DNA of 64,000 nt from Buddleja alternifolia (taxonomy: Eukaryota; Streptophyta; Magnoliopsida; Lamiales; Scrophulariaceae), in the NCBI GenBank assembly GCA_019426215.1, contig CM033394.1, forward strand, positions 21,968,195-22,032,194. The letters are read 5' to 3'. Below, piece after piece: positions 45,605 through 57,388 of this stretch (its first letter is position 1; every line of letters begins with the position of its first letter). Both the position numbers and the translations under genes were made by a program. The notes under the pieces were generated by a model. That model saw only the letters and a list, made by a program, of their open reading frames with translations. It made no database searches and was not told the origin of the DNA.

Positions 45605-47033
45605 TGTTAGGAATTTCATGTTAGATGTTTTGATGATGACAAGATAGGATTTTATGTTAGCCCCCAAAAGAATGTAAGTTTATATTTTCATAGAACAATT
45701 GTATAAGTGTTTGAAAGGTTGTAATTTTATTAAGCTTGTAAATTTTATCTTTGTAGATTTTAGACTAAGTATTGGATACTAAGTCGCTAGTAGAATTCTA
45801 GGTGAGTCCATTAGAGATGAAGTTGAAGATCAGCGTCTGAAGTCAAACGAAGATGAAGATTTTGTCTTAAGCGACTGCCAATTGCAATGGACTGTTTCAG
45901 GATTTATGAATCAAGCGCTGAAAGCACTCAAGCAATTAAGAAGATCAGATTCACCTTAAATAAATTCCGAAGTCACTAAGGACTTAAATGCAATCATTTA
46001 ACGGGCATTTGTTTCCAATGGGAAATAAATTCAAATGCATTAAATGCTTGATAAGATTATTTAATGTGTAAGGACAGATTGTATACGGAGCAAGCTACCT
46101 ATTGGCTTAGACTGTCAGAATTTCAGAGTTCAAACATGCCACATCACATCGGAACCAGTAGGATTTCAGGAATGTCAGAAAAAAGGTATGACTCACTCGC
46201 AAGTGAGAGGCACGCACCTTCATGTGTCCAACAGACAAGTCCTAAGAAAATGCCTATAAATACCTTACCCCAGCAAACCCTAAAATAACACGAACATCCA
46301 CAAGAAAGTCAAAACTTTGCTGAAATTTTTCTCTCAAGAAAAGCTTAGAAACTCCATAGCCAAAATTCTTTCAAGCTTTCTACATGCATTCCAGACAGTC
46401 ACAGATATCTCAAACATCTTCAAAGAAGAACCATACACTTTTATTGAGATATCCTAAGTTGTTTGAACTTCCTAAAATCAAACAAACCCTTGATCAAAAC
46501 CCTCAACCTCATCTATCTGTGTGAACAAGTTGTTGACTTTACAAGTAGTATTTCTGAGTCAGAGAAGCTTGTTGGTGAAGATCTTCATTGGTGTTGAAGT
46601 CTGTGTGATCAAGGAGCCCAAGATCATCATCCCCACCTCTATTTTGTAGAAGCCTCTGTGTGATCCTTCGATAATCAAGTTAGTGGAATTCCTCCAAGTG
46701 TTCAAGGAAAAGAAGGACGTAGTTGGGATTACACCACCCAGTGAACCTTACAAATTCTTGTGTCCTTTACTATTTTATCGTCTTACTTTATGTTCTATCA
46801 CTCATTCTGAAAGAGACAAGTAAAACGGTTAAGCGACTATTTGACCAAAACGAACGCTAAAGTTTTAAAATTATTTCCGCTGTGCTAACCCTGATTAAGC
46901 GATCTAAGATTTACCCTATTTTGGTAAATTGCTAAAATCACTAAGTCTAAGTTATCTTTTCTGTAGCGCTTGACCTAGTGCTCAGCTCTCTAAGCGTTCA
47001 AATCTTTAAAAGTGATACGAAAGTTTTTTAAGT
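45605..47033 (+). repeat. S3 3' LTR, 3' end missing
   Basis: TGTTAGGAATTTC onward, closely similar to 30431-31924, with TATAAATA near 46254. It stops within the 5' arm of the GAAGTC hairpin and is joined to protease sequence of G; about 75 terminal bases, with the C run, are lost. Confidence 0.85.
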
Positions 47034-47192
47034 ATGTTCACTATTCCTTGTAAGATAGGTGATGTACGAATTGAGAAGGCTATGTCTGATCTAGGAGCTT
47101 CTATTAATATCATGTCTCGTTCTATCTATGAATCTTTGAATGTGGGAAAATTGAAAGGAACGGTTGTGATTATCCAATTAGTTGATAAGTCT
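47034..47192 (+). pseudogene. G gypsy protease, first half
   Basis: F-T-I-P-C-K-I-G-D followed by L-G-A-S-I-N-I-M, the Athila aspartic-protease region; the catalytic D-x-G position reads S-D-L-G-A-S. It ends at V-D-K-S where pararetrovirus sequence begins without a frame change. The second half of the same protease is found inverted at 55045-55440. Confidence 0.85.
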
Positions 47193-47522
47193 AAATATAT
47201 TGAAACTAAAACCATTTTAGATACAGGAAGTACAAAAAGTATGCTTAGTTCTAGTCTTGTACCAAAAGAATTTGAGGCACAATTAAGTTACACTGTTACC
47301 AGTAGAACTGCAGAAAATAGATTAATAAAAATAACAAAAGAATTAATTAATGTCGGACTACAATTTAAAGATTTTTCGGGAAATTATAGTAGCAAATATA
47401 CCTTAGGACAAGTACTTATAGCACCAGAAAACATAACAAGCCAAGAATTCCTTTTAGGGTTAAATTTTATCTGTGCATTAAATGGAAGTATATTAGTAGG
47501 AAAAAAATTATATTACTATTAG
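47193..47522 (+). pseudogene. Pararetrovirus aspartic protease
   Basis: About 109 codons with the retropepsin site L-D-T-G-S-T, a Y-T-V-T-S-R-T-A region and a C-terminal F-L-L-G-L-N-F motif, as in caulimovirid protease. It would cut the coat and polymerase polyprotein. The frame is fused at its left end to gypsy protease by the insertion and closes at a TAG; the polymerase continues in another frame. Confidence 0.8.
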
Positions 47523-49140
47523 CAAACATAATTATACATTTTCAACTAATAGATATATTAAACAATCAGAGTTGACTGCGAAGCGTGGTGGACATGGTAA
47601 TAATGATTTAGATTTTTTCAAAGAATTAGAACAAAATAATATAGAATCTGAAACCTTAGAAATCCTATTAGATGAAGAAATTAGAAACCTAGGAAAAGGA
47701 TTGGAAGTCTTAAACTTAGAAAATGAAAGAATTTTACACAAGTTAGAAAGGCTAGGATTTATAGGAAAAGATTTAGCGAAAAATAAAGTAAAACATACCT
47801 TTAAACTAAACATTTTAAATCCTGATATAATAATAAGAACGGCAGCAATTGAATATACGCTTAAAGATATAAAAGAATTCAAAATGCAAATAAAAGAAAT
47901 GATAGAAACATGCATAATAAAGAGAAGTGATAGCCCTCATAGATCTGCAGCTTTTATAGTAAGAAATAATGTTGAAATAAAAAGAGAAAAACCTAGGATA
48001 GTTTATAATTACAAAAGACTTAATGATAATACAGAAGATGATACTTATAGAATACCTAATAACGAAGAGTTAATTAATTTAATTTAGGATAAAAAGATCT
48101 TCTCAAAATTTGATCTGAAAAGCGGATATAATCAAATTAAAATGGTAGAAGAAGATAAAAAAATGGACAACTTTTAGTTGCAGTGAAGGACATTTCGAGT
48201 GAAATGTTCTTTCTTTTGGATTAAAAAATGCCCCAACCATATTCCAAAGATTTATGGATAATATTTTTAAACCTTTAGATTTCTGCTTAGTATGCATAGA
48301 CGACATCTTAATAGCTTCTGAAAGCATTAAACAACACGAAGATCATTTAAGTCAGATGTTTAAGCTAATAGAAGACAATGGAATAGTTGTATCTAAAAAG
48401 AAAATGGAACTTTTTAAAAGAAAAATTAATTTTCTAGGATTAGAAATAGGAAACGAAAAATTACTCTTCAGCCCCATATAGCCCAAAAAATATTAAGTTT
48501 TCCAGATAAGCTTGATAACTTAAAACAAATACAAGCCTTTCTACGAATATTAAATTATGCTAGAAAATTTATACCTAATTCAAGTAAATTAGTAGGACCT
48601 TTATATAAGAAAACAAGGAAATCAAGACAGAGAAATTTTAATGATGAAGATACTCAGTTAGTAAGAAAGATAAAAGAAGCAGTAAAACAATTAGGACCGT
48701 TAAAATTACACTTAGTAACTGATTACATTGTTATAAAAGTAGATAGTTCGTCAAAAGGATGGGGAGCTATATTAATAACAAAACCTAATAAGTATTCCCC
48801 TAAAACAACTGAAAAAATATCAGCTTATGCTAGTGGAAATTTTAATAAAGAAAGAAGTAATTGTACTAGTTTAGATTATGAAATAGCAGGAGTTATAAAA
48901 GCCATAGATCATTTTAGGATTTATTCGAACAAACCATTTACTATAAGAACTGATTGTGAAGTTATAGTACGTTTTATAAAAAATGAAAATTCTAGAAAAT
49001 AAAATAATTGTAGATGGTTAAATTTTAGAAATATTATAGAAGGAAATGGATATAAAGTAGAATTTGAACATATAAAAGGAAAAAATAATAGTATAGCTGA
49101 TTTGTTGAGTAGACAATTAACTCTAATTTTGGGAAACAGA
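47523..49140 (+). pseudogene. Pararetrovirus reverse transcriptase and RNase H
   Basis: RT: I-I-K-R-S-D-S-P-H-R-S-A-A-F-I-V, then R-I-V-Y-N-Y-K-R-L-N, then (past a TAG near 48085) F-D-L-K-S-G-Y-N-Q-I. A frameshifted stretch follows, then V-C-I-D-D-I-L-I-A-S, in which the first residue of the usual Y-x-D-D is Cys. F-L-G-L-E-I-G follows. RNase H: K-V-D-S-S-S-K-G-W-G-A and R-T-D-C-E-V-I, ending A-D-L-L-S-R-Q-L, with a TAA near 49000. The order RT then RNase H, without integrase, fits Caulimoviridae. It would copy pregenomic RNA into DNA in the cytoplasm. It is not functional as it stands. Confidence 0.85.
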
Positions 49141-49142
49141 GA

Positions 49143-50749
49143 ATGGACTCACAAGGAGAAAGCAATCAACAACCCAGGCATACATTCTCAGCAGCTCTTA
49201 CAAGACCAGCCCAAAGACCTTCTTTCAGACCTAATCTCCCTCGGATAATCAACAATAAACCTTCTTTTTCAATTGAAACCCAACATTTCAACCCAACAAT
49301 CCATAATACATACTTCAGAACTAAAATGCTTTGGAAAATCTCTCTTCCAGTTAAACATATCTAGCCTCCTAGAGACACTCCCTATATTACTGAAGATCAA
49401 AGCATACTACTAACTGCTTTGTGGGAAGCTCATAATTCAAGTAGTAAACTAGCAGCACTCAACGCGTTGTGTCACTATTTTGAAAAAGAATATAAAAATT
49501 TTCCAACAAAGGAAGCAGCAGTCTATCTTGTTATTAGAGGACAGCCCGTCGGAGTTTTTGAAGAATATCAACTCACATTAGAAAGCATTCAGAAAGTTTC
49601 AAATGGATATATAGTACCCTTTAAGCAATTCGACGAAGCAATAGCGGCAGCAAGAAGACTTTTAGGGCCAAATTTGTATATTCAGCCCAATGCCAAAAAT
49701 GCAAAGCCCAAAGTACTTTTAACAGAAAAGCAGTCTATAAGCCCAGACGCAGAACAACTCAAAAGCGATCTTAAAACCATCACCAAGCAATTTAAAAACC
49801 TCAATATATTTTATCAAGACCTTTTAGCTCATCACGAGGACCTTAAGCCCATATTTCAAGCCCAAAAGAGAGAGAAATTCCTAAACAAATCAAGGGAAAA
49901 TGCTAACAATTCTTATATGTTCGAACCTTTTTTAACCCCTGTCAAACCGTTTTAGCCCTACCTGAAGAAATACAGAACCTAATCTGGCCTAAAGCAGAGA
50001 AATTTTTTTATTCAAAAATGTTAAAAACAGCCTAGATCATCATTAAGCAGCAGATAGATGGAATAAAACCCAATACTCAACTTTTACAATGGAAAGGAGA
50101 GCCTATTCGCCAAGAAAGAACATTAAAATTCTATACACTTAAGTATTTTTCCTGGCCAAGCATTCACATCGACGCCTTAGTATTCAGAGAAGGGTGGATA
50201 GATGATATCTTTATCAGCTTACAACTACTCTTAGATTATGGTTTCGTATCAAGAATTTTTGTATCAGATCCAGCCCAAGTCATACATTTAGGAAGACAAC
50301 TTTCAGAGATAGTTAATTTTTATTTTGATCAAGGAGCAGTTAACCTTCGATTTAATATAGCATCTTTTCCCCCTATATGGAATAAATTAGGAGTAGAGAT
50401 TGGACATTCATTTATATCAATCTCCGAAGATTATGAAAAATGGGAACCAATGTCAGGAAGTTTCTGGTTAGATCATGAAGAAGACATCAACCCCTTAGCC
50501 GATGAAGAAGAACTCAAGTTAGCATTGGAAATTAGAAGAAAAAGGAAAAAACAATTATTAATGCCTAATTACGATCTAGTATCAGGATTCAAACTTATTT
50601 TTCAAGCACGTCATCAGAGCATATTTGTTCCAGCAGGAGTCAAAGTTCGATACCAAATTGCAACACTTGGGAAGAAAGCTATTGCAAGCTTAGAATATCA
50701 ACCCAAGTATAATCCAGATCTAGAAGGATCCAGCCGAGATGCATACTAG
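49143..50749 (+). pseudogene. Pararetrovirus transactivator/viroplasmin (TAV)
   Basis: An ORF of about 535 codons following RNase H. Central residues near 49500-49690 (Y-L-V-I-R-G-Q-P-V-G-V-F-E-E-Y, then A-I-A-A-A-R-R-L-L-G) fit the viroplasmin domain, an RNase H-like fold. In family members the protein forms inclusion bodies and allows reinitiation on polycistronic RNA. Breaks: in-frame TAG at 49362, frameshift near 49953, TAG near 50033. The C-terminal part is basic (R-R-K-R-K-K). Presence of TAV separates this virus from badnavirus-type genomes, which lack it. Confidence 0.75.
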
Positions 50750-51385
50750 AAGAAGCTTCAATAGTGAATCAGCATACCAAAGGAGCAATAATTCAGAATC
50801 AGAACAAAGCCATAACTGCACCAGCAAGGACAATAATATGCGGCAGTATTAAAAGCAGCAAAATTTCAATTTATGCCATAAATGGAGCAACAGTAAAAGG
50901 ACAATAATTCAGCGACAAAACAAGAACAGTAACTTCAGAGGACAGCTGTGCAAGCAGCCATTTATGATTCAGCAACTATTGTACCATATTTACTATTCAC
51001 TTTTGCCACCTATGTACTTTTTTATTGTTTGTAGTACAATAATAGGCAGGTACTGTAGCACTTACCTACAACCTGTTGTGGATGTCAATTTTTTTTTCAT
51101 TCTGTTGTAATGTATTTCAAGTCCGGAGCCTATATAAGGACTCCTTCCTTCATTGTAAAAACTCGCTCCTTAACATTCTCCAACCCATACTTCTTGGTTG
51201 GTAGAGAATCTCTCCACCTTTCTTGTAATAAAATATCTTCTTTGTGTGCGAAAATTTCTTGTAAGTTTTTATATGCTTTATAATTATGCATAGTGAGTAA
51301 ACTACCCCTAGAGACGGGATTCCCCCATTATTTAAAAAATGTTATAGTTCTCTCATGCTCAAAAAATACAAAAACATTAAAAAGG
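50750..51385 (+). promoter_or_regulatory. Pararetrovirus intergenic region with promoter and poly(A) signal
   Basis: After TAV, TATATAAGG at 51131-51139 is followed by CTCCTTCC, resembling 35S-type promoters. AATAAA lies near 51227. I see no tRNA-Met primer site before the joint at about 51385; that part of the genome may be missing or lie beyond the window. The rest shows no coding sequence. Confidence 0.6.
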
Positions 51386-51933
51386 ATGCATCCCGTTCAC
51401 TGTCGAGAGAGTGAATTTCTTCTTGGCAATCACCTCACAACTGCTACTTGCTCATTGAGATCGCACTTTGAGATTAGCCACACCTACGAGTGAATTGGAC
51501 CAGCAGATCAAATCTCACAAGCACATTGATCGTGATCCCTCAGGTCTAAGGCTCACGCATACTATTATGATTAGTTACTGTCAGTAAATACACATGTGAT
51601 TGGATTACTACAAGCCATATTCGAATATATCAATTCCATTGATATATCTACGACACAAGCTCCCACTAATCCCTAGTGACCGACTGAACTCCTTGTCAAA
51701 GCTTGTGCCATACAAGCCGAATCATAATGCCCAATTAAGACTCTTCGACTTGCGAACCCATTTTAAGTAATCAAGGAATCAACGCTTCTAGTGTCCCTCT
51801 CCTTAATCCTTAAGTAGTAGAAGGTCTCTCTTGATTACTTTGGACTTATACGTTCAATACTTATAGATGTCATTAAGATTTACGTGAACAAATGAATATT
51901 GCCTTTCTTTAAGGTTGTACAATGTAAACCAGT
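51386..51933 (+). repeat. Copia LTR fragment (M family)
   Basis: Matches the order of 28235-28830 in the M LTR (GTGAATTTCTTCTTGGCAATC, then GCTCACGCATACTATTATGA, then TTTACGTGAACAAA) with much divergence. It abuts the outer end of G's 3' LTR, so it is probably the sequence into which G inserted. Confidence 0.7.
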
Positions 51934-53169
51934 TGATGGGTGTCGAATCCACACAAAAATAATTCCTACTCCTAAATTTGTAGATAGCAATGAGCAAGGT
52001 CGAATCCACAGGGATTGGTTCTGATTTAATTCTCAATAAACTAAAGTAAAATAAAAGGGTTTTTATTTATAATTGATTAAACTAAAAATTACTAAAAATG
52101 AACTAAAAATTAAGAAAAGTAAAATTAAACAAGTAAACTAATTCAATAGATGGTGAGATTCTAGCCTAAGGAGTTATCTCCGTTTGGATTCCAAGAGTTG
52201 ATCCTTGATACAAAGATACTTCAATGTTCAGGAATAAATTGGCTATAGTTATTAACAAGCTCTAAGAACCTAGTTTCTCCATAATTTATCGATAACCAAA
52301 ACAAACTCTTTGATTACTTCTCTTATTGATTAAACAACGCTAAATAAGCACTTTGGATTTAATTTAACAATAGCATTAAGAAATAGAGAAACACCAATTC
52401 TAACCAACAAACTCGTAAGCTCGGTTCATTTAGATTAGATCACATATTCCCATAACAACAATCGAAAACTTGTCCATAATCAACGTTATTAACTGCCACA
52501 AATATTAGAATTGACCAAACAATCACGGATTTGGGATTTTAAATGGCTACATACTATTCCGAAAATTAAATAACGGGCCCTTATTATTCAATTAATCAAA
52601 ATAATAATTTCAACAAACACAGAAAATATGCAAATACTCAAGAACAAAGAAAAAAATAAACATAAATTAGATCTCACAACTTTTGTAGAATCAAAACTTC
52701 AATAATCCTTGGCTAGAAATAAAATCTTTAGCAATACATCTTGAAAGAAAGAAAAACACAGGAATTCTTCTTCTTCCACCAAGAGGGTAAAAAACGTGTA
52801 GTGTGATAATGTCTAGGAGAAAAAATAAATATTCCAGTTATATATAATAAAATAAGCCTAGCCAAAAAGGATCCTAACAAAATAAAATTCTAATTCTAAT
52901 AGAATAAGGAAATTAATTCCTTACTAAGATAAAACACTAATTAGACTCCTAAAAAATAGGAAAGACTCCTAAAACTTAAGGATTATTCTCTTCCTCATCA
53001 CACGCTTAAACGCCTCTTCTTCTTTTTCTCCATCTTTTTCGTCTTTTTTCTTCTTGGAAATTTCACCTATCAAAATTAAAATCATAATAAATATCTGTCA
53101 TTTATTCTCAAATAGCAATAAAAGAAAAAAGAAAATATATTAAATATATGCATAAAATACACACTAACA
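51934..53169 (-). repeat. G 3' LTR (inverted)
   Basis: On the minus strand TGTTAGTGTG...GACACCCATCA, 1,236 bases. Its last about 270 bases match 19236-19509 closely. Its orientation is opposite to the rest of G because of the inversion. Confidence 0.85.
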
Positions 53170-54210
53170 AATTTCCCCACACTTAGCTCTTGCACGTCCT
53201 CGTGCAAAGACAGAAGACTCAAAAATAAAGAAAAATAAAAACAACTAAAACAAACCACTTTCGTAGATATCACAATTGCATTTAGCGTATGCAACAAGCT
53301 TTTAAACCCCTAGGTTACCCTAGTGGACGAGTTAAGTCTCGTGAGGGTTTGCAGACGATATACCCACAAAATTGATCTCTCAGTTTACAACAAGCAAGTA
53401 AATGAAACTTATTTTTCCAAACATCAATCTTTTTCACCAAAAATTTTAACAAAATTCTTTAAAGATGTCAATCATGCCTCAACTCTCACTTTCATATCCA
53501 TACAAACTTTTCAAGAATTCACAAAAATTCCATGATTGAAATATTATGTATACAACATTCAACTCGCGTCATCCCCTTCTATCTCCTCAAGCACTTAATA
53601 ACAAATCAGAACCAATATTACACTTTCATTTACTTAAGCATTTACTTGTCTTTTGACGCGAATACAAACATTGGTCATGAATGCACCCGGTTACTCAACA
53701 AGTTTATCATTTATCATTTGATACCCTCTGTATAGCCCTATTAGGATACTAACACAGTAGCAGGTTTGGCCCGATAGATCCCAAACCAGTTGGCCTTAGG
53801 TTACCAAGCTTGAAAACTCCTCAGGCTTAACCCCTTAGTGTAGTTAGCCCCAGGCGCTAAAAAAGGTTATATCACGCACTCTTTAAGCACTAACTATTTA
53901 TTCGGGTCTTAATACCCATATATTCAATTCATCATCAATTTAATTTCACCAAAATATAAACTTCATAAAATATCAAATGATTTCTGCGAGTCAAATATCA
54001 CATACATAATTATGCTAGATTACAAACTTCCGTAAATTTTTCAAAGATGCATGTACTTTAACAATTGTAACGGTTTAAGCATGCTTGAACTTTCTCTCAT
54101 GAATTTCATCAAATTTTCAAATCAAAAGAATTGATAAAAGGAAAAAAATTGCACTAACTTAACTCGTTGCACATTAAGAGAATTATAACACACATCACGA
54201 CAAAGAATTT

Positions 54211-54251
54211 AACCCCCTTTCCCACACTTATTAGATGCATTGTCCTCAATG
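54211..54251 (-). other. G palindrome CATTGAGGACAATG plus internal G-rich tract
   Basis: The minus strand reads CATTGAGGACAATG, then after 11 bases AGTGTGGGAAAGGGGG. It is the counterpart of 2243-2285 in E2 and lies about 1 kb before the true polypurine tract. Confidence 0.55.
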
Positions 54252-54334
54252 TATAAAAATAGAAAGCATAAGAGGAACAAAAATGGAGTTAAAAGGAACT
54301 AGACTCCCCTGAACTTAGATGTGTGAACCCGAGA

Positions 54335-54598
54335 TCAATCCGGTGGTGACTGATTTGTAATTGGGCTCGAAGAACTAGACCTGGAAGAATTCTTCGGAGA
54401 AGACGATCGAGGATGGTCGGAATTTTCAGCAGTCATCGGCGGAGTGTGATCTGGACTGTGGTGGTGAAGTGGTGGCGAGACCTGGTGAAGATGAGGGCGG
54501 ACTTGCGGTTGGTGGTGCGTGTTTTCTCCGGCGGAGGTGTTGTGGGTGCTGGAGCTTGAGCTCTTCCCATGGTGGTTGTGGAGATTCAAGTTCTTCAA
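54335..54598 (-). CDS. Small Ser/His/Pro-rich ORF in the G 3' region
   Basis: 87 codons, rich in Ser, His, Pro and Asn, with a GC content above its surroundings. No domain recognised. It lies in the non-coding tail of a non-autonomous gypsy element and may be chance or captured sequence; coding status is doubtful. Confidence 0.25.
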   Translation of the reverse strand: MKNLNLHNHHGKSSSSSTHNTSAGENTHHQPQVRPHLHQVSPPLHHHSPDHTPPMTAENSDHPRSSSPKNSSRSSSSSPITNQSPPD

Positions 54599-54986
54599 TG
54601 GTGGGTTTTCAAGTTTTGCTGCAAAAGAATTTGGGGAAGAAAGGATTAGGAATTTTTGCTGAAAAGGGAAAGAAAAGAAAAGGAAAGATAATTGCAGGAA
54701 AAAAAAACGAAAATAAATTTTTATTTTTTTTCGATTTTTTAGTCAAATTTTTTTCTTCTCGAAATTGACTAAGGGGCGAAGATTTTAAGGCAGAGTGTAA
54801 CTTAAATTTGAGCGTGGGCACACCTAATTTGAAGTTATAATTTGTCAATTCAACACATTTTTTTCTTCATGACTAAGTTTAAAACGTGCCCCATTATTAC
54901 CGTGGGATATGTTTCACCTCAAAGAAAAAGACGAAAAATATATATAAACATAAAATAAAGGAAAAGGAAAGAGAAAAGGTAAAATC

Positions 54987-55004
54987 CTTGGGTTGCCTCC
55001 CAAG
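54987..55004 (-). other. Hairpin CTTGGG-AGGCAA-CCCAAG after the G ORF
   Basis: A perfect 6-bp stem, loop AGGCAA, starting 40 bases after the stop codon. Same loop and position as 2521-2538 in E2; the second stem pair is T-A here and G-C there. Confidence 0.65.
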
Positions 55005-55044
55005 CAGCACCTTTCTTTAACGTCTTTGACTAGACGAGGTTGTC

Positions 55045-55440
55045 TCAAGTTTCATAAGTAGGGGGTTCAAAGCCATCATTGTGCCAAGCTACCTTTAATG
55101 GATCATCATCATTAAGTTCAAAAACTCGTTGTATGAAAAAGTTAGAAGCATCTATACCAAACACAGAATGATCATCACTAAGATACTTCATGGAATCATA
55201 GATATTAAATTTTATGATTTCACCATTAGATTCCATAGTAAGTGTCCCATCATGAATATTAATGTTAGTTCTAGGTGTTTTAAGAAATGGTCTTCCAAGT
55301 AAAATGGCAGCAAAATCACAAGAGTTATCTTCATCCATATCAATAACATAAAAATCAGCGGGAAGAACCAAATCATTAACTTGAACTAATATGTCTTCAA
55401 GAACACCATCAGGATATGCATTACTAGGATAAGGTATTTG
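55045..55440 (-). pseudogene. G gypsy protease, second half and ORF end
   Basis: Starts N-A-Y-P-D-G-V-L-E-D-I-L-V-Q-V and runs through F-Y-V-I-D-M and I-L-L-G-R-P-F-L-K-T, the hallmark of the Athila protease C-terminus, to a natural stop after P-P-T-Y-E-T. Upstream it is fused in frame to pararetrovirus coat sequence. It complements 47034-47192 with no residues clearly missing. The ORF ends soon after the protease, so G lacks RT and integrase. Confidence 0.85.
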
Positions 55441-55833
55441 TATCTGAGGTTCGTAAGCTGTATTTTGTAGATGAGTTTCTTCTAATAGTTGGTTAATTTC
55501 ATCAAATTCTTTTATAACTACACCTTTTCCTTTAGTTTGATTACTGCTTATGTTTTCATTATTTTTTAATTTTAATTCTATTAGTTGTATTCTTAAATCT
55601 AAATTCTCTATTTTTTGACTTAGGATTTCTAAATGTTCTTGTTTTTTACTAGGCTTTGGTGATACGTCGGTTTCTATATTATATATGTCTTTAGCACAAA
55701 TAAAATAAATTTCGTCAAAACATATATTGCACTGATATCTTAAAGGCATATCAGGATATAATCTACAAAGACTACAGGCTATACTTATAGTTCCTTTTCC
55801 ATTTATATATTTTTGCTCACATAAATTATTCAT
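55441..55833 (-). pseudogene. Pararetrovirus Cys-rich segment between coat protein and protease
   Basis: A second Cys cluster, A-C-S-L-C-R-L-Y then Y-Q-C-N-I-C-F-D-E then F-I-C-A-K, as found after the zinc knuckle in badnavirus-like polyproteins. A coiled-coil stretch (L-E-I-L-S-Q-K-I-E-N-L-D-L-R-I) and linker follow, ending P-Y-P-S at the joint with G. Frame is open. Role unknown; nucleic-acid binding is possible. Confidence 0.65.
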
Positions 55834-55842
55834 ATAAGTGTA

Positions 55843-57388
55843 TTATATTATATTTGGAATTTCTGGTCCTTCTTCACTTACTATACTATATATACTCTCA
55901 TTATCACTTTCATTACTGTCTATACTTACTACATCTTCATCTAGTTGTTCTGCTATAGCTGCTCTTTCCATATTAAATTGCCTTTTCGGGCATCTATTAG
56001 CTAAATGTTTAGGATCTCCACAAATAAAACAAGTGCATTTCCTAGTTGATGGCTTTCTAACATAATTAGGAGGTTTTCTTCCTTGTCTATATTGTCTAAA
56101 ACTAGATTTTGGTTTATTGGATTTTCTTAATATTTTTCGTTTTGGTTTAAAGTAATTTCTTTGTCCATATTGTTGTGGAGTGTATATAGCTTTTCTACAA
56201 AACTCATAAGATTGTTTTCTAATTTGTTCTCTAATGAATTCTTCTTTACACCATTCTTGAAGATTAAAGAAAGTATATTGTACTCTAGGTCCTATACCTA
56301 ATCCTGTAAAATTACCATTGCTGTTTATCCATTCTTCATGTATTCTTTTTCCTAAATCTTGTGGCAATTTTGTAAAAATACCTATTACATAATTCTTCGT
56401 CAAAAGCTTTATTAGCTTCTGCTATTAATCTTGTAAAATCTTGACTAAAAGGTATAATATATTTCATATCGGTTATAGTAAGTTGCTCTAGGTTTCTAAG
56501 TGTAGTATCTTGTATGAATGTACTTTCTCTTCCTGAATCTATTCCTATTATTAATGTTCTAATAAAACTACTAAATTGTAAGGATTATTTCCTAAGATTT
56601 TTATCTCATTAATTTTAACTGGATTATTTTTCTTTTTACTTTGCCAAATAGACAATGTTGTAGGTCCTAAACATGTTTCTAAGAAATTAAACATATCCAT
56701 ATTTGCCTTTTTTATTTATTTCCCAGTGTCTTAGTACACATTGTTCCCATATATTTACTTCTTCTGGCCACATTTGCGGGCTTCCTAATTCTATTACTAA
56801 CATGGTTTTACTCATGGTTTTTTCTATGGGTTGTCTTGATCCTACATATTTATTTGGCTGAACTGATCCATATTCATATGTTGGATTTTTCCATTCAGGT
56901 CTCCCACTTAATTCTACATTTCTAGCTGGAACTTCACTATAATCTGGTTTTACTCTAGTTCTTTTTCCCATATTACTACTAGTACTTGCTTGACTATCTG
57001 CCATAAGAGTTATTTTGTTATTACGTTTTTCTTTATTTTTAAAGAATTTTTCAAATTCTACTTTTCCCGAGCATGTATCATCTACTAGATCAATATTATA
57101 ATATTTTTTAAATTCTTTTTCAATTGATTCTAAATTTATATCTAAATGCTTCGAAGTACATTTCATTTACTAATTCTCTAAATTATTTATCTCAAAAAAA
57201 TTTGTTAATATTTTTTTTATATTTTTGGGTCTGTAATCATTTTTAAGCTGACTTTCTAATTGTCTTATTTCTTCATCTATTTCTTCTATATTTTCTTCTT
57301 CTTCATCTTCACTTTCTATGTCAGATTCTATTTCCCAATTTGCAAATCTACTAGTTATTCTAACTTCTTCTTCTTCTATAATATTCAT
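55843..57388 (-). pseudogene. Pararetrovirus coat protein
   Basis: In order: an acidic Glu/Asp-rich N-terminus (57170-57388); a segment with W-P-E-E-V-N-I-W-E-Q-C-V-L-R-H-W (56687-57166); a broken stretch (56404-56686); and a basic region with the coat zinc knuckle C-F-I-C-G-D-P-K-H-L-A-N-R-C (CX2CX4HX4C) and an acidic end (55843-56403). This layout is typical of caulimovirid coat proteins. Several stops and frameshifts separate the pieces. Coat protein packages the DNA genome. Confidence 0.75.

Larger units (their letters stand above)
30431..47033 (+). mobile_element. S3: SIRE-like Ty1/copia element with ORF2
   Basis: Order: 5' LTR, tRNA-iMet primer site, gag, protease, integrase, reverse transcriptase, RNase H, spacer, ORF2, polypurine tract, 3' LTR. 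A nested solo LTR of 3,675 bases plus its duplication lies in the spacer; without it S3 is about 12.9 kb. The copy is inactive: the protease Asp and the RT active site are both altered, with many frameshifts. It sits between G gag and G protease. The 3' LTR end is missing, so no target duplication can be scored. Confidence 0.85.
53170..55044 (-). other. G 3' non-coding region
   Basis: In element order: conserved hairpin, AT-rich sequence with a Ser/His/Pro-rich small ORF, the palindrome CATTGAGGACAATG with a G-rich tract (54211-54251), about 1 kb without features, and the terminal polypurine tract (minus TAAGTGTGGGGAAATT at 53170-53185). No reverse transcriptase or integrase. Confidence 0.65.
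19236..55440. mobile_element. G: Athila-like gag-pro gypsy element, dismembered
   Basis: G is recovered in pieces: 5' LTR remnant 19236-19509, gag start 19592-19738, gag 28880-30430, protease first half 47034-47192. Then, inverted, come protease second half 55045-55440, 3' region and 3' LTR 51934-53169. Each gap is a later insertion (M, S3, pararetrovirus). The last about 270 bases of the two LTRs agree closely. No reverse transcriptase or integrase follows the protease, so G was non-autonomous before it was broken. Strand is mixed because the right part is inverted. Confidence 0.75.

Noticed and set aside
37285..47033. A separate non-autonomous element made of ORF2 between two SIRE LTRs
   Set aside because: The LTR at 37285-40959 has AAAAG on both sides and no primer site after it, so it is a solo LTR inside S3, and ORF2 belongs to S3.
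53186..54200. Host gene between the G LTR and its ORF
   Set aside because: Only short frames, no splice-consistent exons, and position fits the gypsy 3' non-coding region.
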